From Calothrix membranacea FACHB-236 (GTDB taxonomy: Bacteria; Cyanobacteriota; Cyanobacteriia; Cyanobacteriales; Nostocaceae), in the NCBI RefSeq assembly GCF_014696315.1, contig NZ_JACJPX010000041.1, positions 1 through 64,000 on the forward strand: a stretch of DNA of 64,000 nt, read 5' to 3'. Of this stretch, positions 62,716-64,000 are shown piece after piece (position 1 is the first letter of the stretch; each line of letters begins with the position of its first letter). The notes below the pieces were generated by a model. The model was not told the origin of the DNA. It was given only the letters and a program-made list of their open reading frames with translations, and did no database searches. Both the position numbers and the translations under genes were made by a program.

Positions 62716-64000
62716 ATGAACACAATTATTAAAAACATTAGCTACCCCATCTTTACGGCTAACCAGGTGTTAACTAAAGATGATTTGAATCTAGTTGTTA
62801 ATTATCTTGATGGGCAGAATCGGCTCACCCGTGCCTATTTGATTGGTACAGGGATTGTTTGGGGCATGGATTTGAGCAGTACATTTGATACTACAAAGGC
62901 TCAGATTCAAATCTCCGCAGGATGTGGCATTACTTCAGAAGGGTATCTGATTTCTGTGCCAGCAACAATACTCACTCATTATAAAAATGACCAACTAGTT
63001 TCTGAGTCTTTATTTGCACCAACTCCCCAAGAGGATCAAGAAGTAACTACTACGCAAATTAAATCTGTTCCAGTCATAGAACTCTTTCAGCAAAGTGCTG
63101 ATAATCTTTTAGCACTCAATCAAGATGATAATGGGACTCCGCGCAATGAAGCAGCTTTCGAGACTTTTTTGAGCAAATACGTACTAGTTGTAGTGTATGA
63201 AATTCAAGACGTAGAAACTGACTACTGTTTACTTGATTTTGATAGATTAAGCAATCAGCGTAATTTTAATCTCCGCTTTTTTCTCCTCCCTCATTCTTTA
63301 AAAGAAAATCCGCCAGATATTATTAGTGCTGATAGCTTAGTGCGAACAGGATATCAGTTCGATAAGTTGCCAGAACCTTGGGCAAATATCGCTAAAAACG
63401 GCACTTCTAAAGTTTTTGAAACTACCAGTCACTTTCTCCAAGAATTTGACTCAGAAATTCAGGCATTTAAAGATTATGCACCCAAAGTTCAGCGCTTTGG
63501 TTATGTGGCAGCAGAACAAAAGGTAGACTTAAGTAAAATTAACAGCTACGCTGGCTTTTGGCAGAACTACTACCTAGTTTGCAAGAATGCGATCGCAGCA
63601 ATTGAAAAAGCATTCCCGAAACTGTTTCAGTTGTTCTCGCCGTTTTTCTCTTCCTTTCAACCTCCTTCTCAAAACGACTTTGGGCAGATTGGACAAAGCT
63701 TGCAAAAACTGCTGAATAGCATCCAAAATCCCACAGTTTCAGCTACCACAGTTGAGGTTCCGGAAGCTCCTTTTACACTGCAATATTTTTATGATTACCT
63801 CAGTCAACTAGTAGCTGCTTATGATGAATTAGCTGAGGCTGCCTTTGATTTAATGGATGACTGTACGCCTGATACTCAAAGGTTTCCTAAGTTTTTACTC
63901 TTAGGGATAATTCCCCCACCCGATCAAGCCGATCCAGTAATTGCACCACTTTCCCCTTATCGTAGCCATTTCACCCAGCCTCCCATCAACAACGCCGAGC
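62716..64000 (+). CDS. injection-system protein, large, incomplete at window end
   Basis: The frame is open from the ATG at 62716 to the end of the window (over 428 codons, no stop seen). It starts MNTIIKNISYPIFTANQVLTKDDLNLVVNYLDGQNRLTRAYLIGTGIVWGMDL. I recall the FTxNQVLT…YLD.Q.RLTR..LIG.GI pattern from uncharacterised large proteins of eCIS and T6SS-like clusters. Later regions look helical with coiled-coil potential. There is no signal peptide. Its function is unknown; a fibre, baseplate or tape-measure-related role can only be decided with the complete gene. Confidence 0.7.
   Translation, partial: MNTIIKNISYPIFTANQVLTKDDLNLVVNYLDGQNRLTRAYLIGTGIVWGMDLSSTFDTTKAQIQISAGCGITSEGYLISVPATILTHYKNDQLVSESLFAPTPQEDQEVTTTQIKSVPVIELFQQSADNLLALNQDDNGTPRNEAAFETFLSKYVLVVVYEIQDVETDYCLLDFDRLSNQRNFNLRFFLLPHSLKENPPDIISADSLVRTGYQFDKLPEPWANIAKNGTSKVFETTSHFLQEFDSEIQAFKDYAPKVQRFGYVAAEQKVDLSKINSYAGFWQNYYLVCKNAIAAIEKAFPKLFQLFSPFFSSFQPPSQNDFGQIGQSLQKLLNSIQNPTVSATTVEVPEAPFTLQYFYDYLSQLVAAYDELAEAAFDLMDDCTPDTQRFPKFLLLGIIPPPDQADPVIAPLSPYRSHFTQPPINNAE

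Noticed and set aside
45101-64000. Prophage
   Set aside because: Tail-type genes only, with DUF4255, DUF5908 and eCIS-specific large proteins; no capsid, terminase, portal, integrase or lysis genes are seen.

Overview
The window looks like chromosome from a filamentous, heterocystous-type cyanobacterium (Nostocales). The evidence is: many HIP1 octamers (GCGATCGC) inside genes and gaps, arrays of 7-bp short tandemly repeated repetitive sequences (STRR) in many gaps, and cyanobacteria-typical gene families (a CyaB1-type GAF/PAS adenylate cyclase, DUF4912, DUF2808, DUF4336, a LabA-like NYN protein, a giant Ser/Thr kinase–histidine kinase). I did not recognise the species. I saw no rRNA or tRNA gene and no CRISPR array.

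Layout. 0–2.4 kb: a truncated RNA ligase and a BMP-family lipoprotein, both on the minus strand. 2.4–7.8 kb: an 1815-residue Ser/Thr kinase/AAA/GAF/histidine kinase. 8.1–10.9 kb: small metabolic genes (DoxX-like, ureidoglycolate-lyase-like, methyltransferase, GNAT, a 66-residue hydrophilic protein). 11.2–14.5 kb: a double-NBD ABC ATPase that fits the BMP protein 9 kb away, and an ABCD/SbmA-type ABC protein. 14.9–16.9 kb: two exported proteins (SMP-30 fold and DUF4380). 17.6–22 kb: a 1455-residue envelope protein joining a PstS-like domain, a transmembrane helix, acidic repeats and four DUF4912 units, closed by a strong terminator. 23–26 kb: NYN protein and a response regulator/histidine kinase pair. 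26–28 kb: small membrane or Pro-rich proteins of unknown function. 28.8–35 kb: CyaB1-like cyclase, DUF2808 protein and a MalT/LAL-type LuxR regulator. 35.5–39.4 kb: DJ-1/PfpI-like protein, DUF3703, methyltransferase, DUF1772-like and DUF4336 proteins. 39.7–44.4 kb: a TpsA-like haemagglutinin-domain protein, an orphan small ORF behind paired operator-like palindromes, a Coq4-like protein and a DOPA-dioxygenase-like protein.

45.1–64 kb (window end): a contractile injection system (eCIS/phage-tail-like) locus, all on the plus strand: DUF4255 cap/terminator, an unrecognised 399-residue protein, sheath, two tube-type proteins, DUF5908, LysM tube/baseplate protein, VgrG-like spike, PAAR tip, gp25-like baseplate protein, a 1230-residue baseplate-J-like protein, a 162-residue protein with a carbohydrate-binding-like motif, coiled coil and C-terminal membrane helix, a 1349-residue eCIS protein with repeated small domains, and the start of a further large eCIS gene that runs off the window. 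The AAA+ ATPase, tape measure and cargo genes usual for these clusters are not in view and may lie downstream. The locus resembles the class of thylakoid-anchored contractile systems described in multicellular cyanobacteria. The small membrane-anchored protein, the 399-residue protein and the repeat-rich 1349-residue protein are the least explained parts.

The gaps are full of repeats. A MITE-like element occurs in two inverted copies 31 kb apart, each with short flanking direct repeats, and one sits inside the injection-system locus. There are also three families of dispersed palindromic repeats and many heptamer arrays, several of them directly against start codons of injection-system genes.
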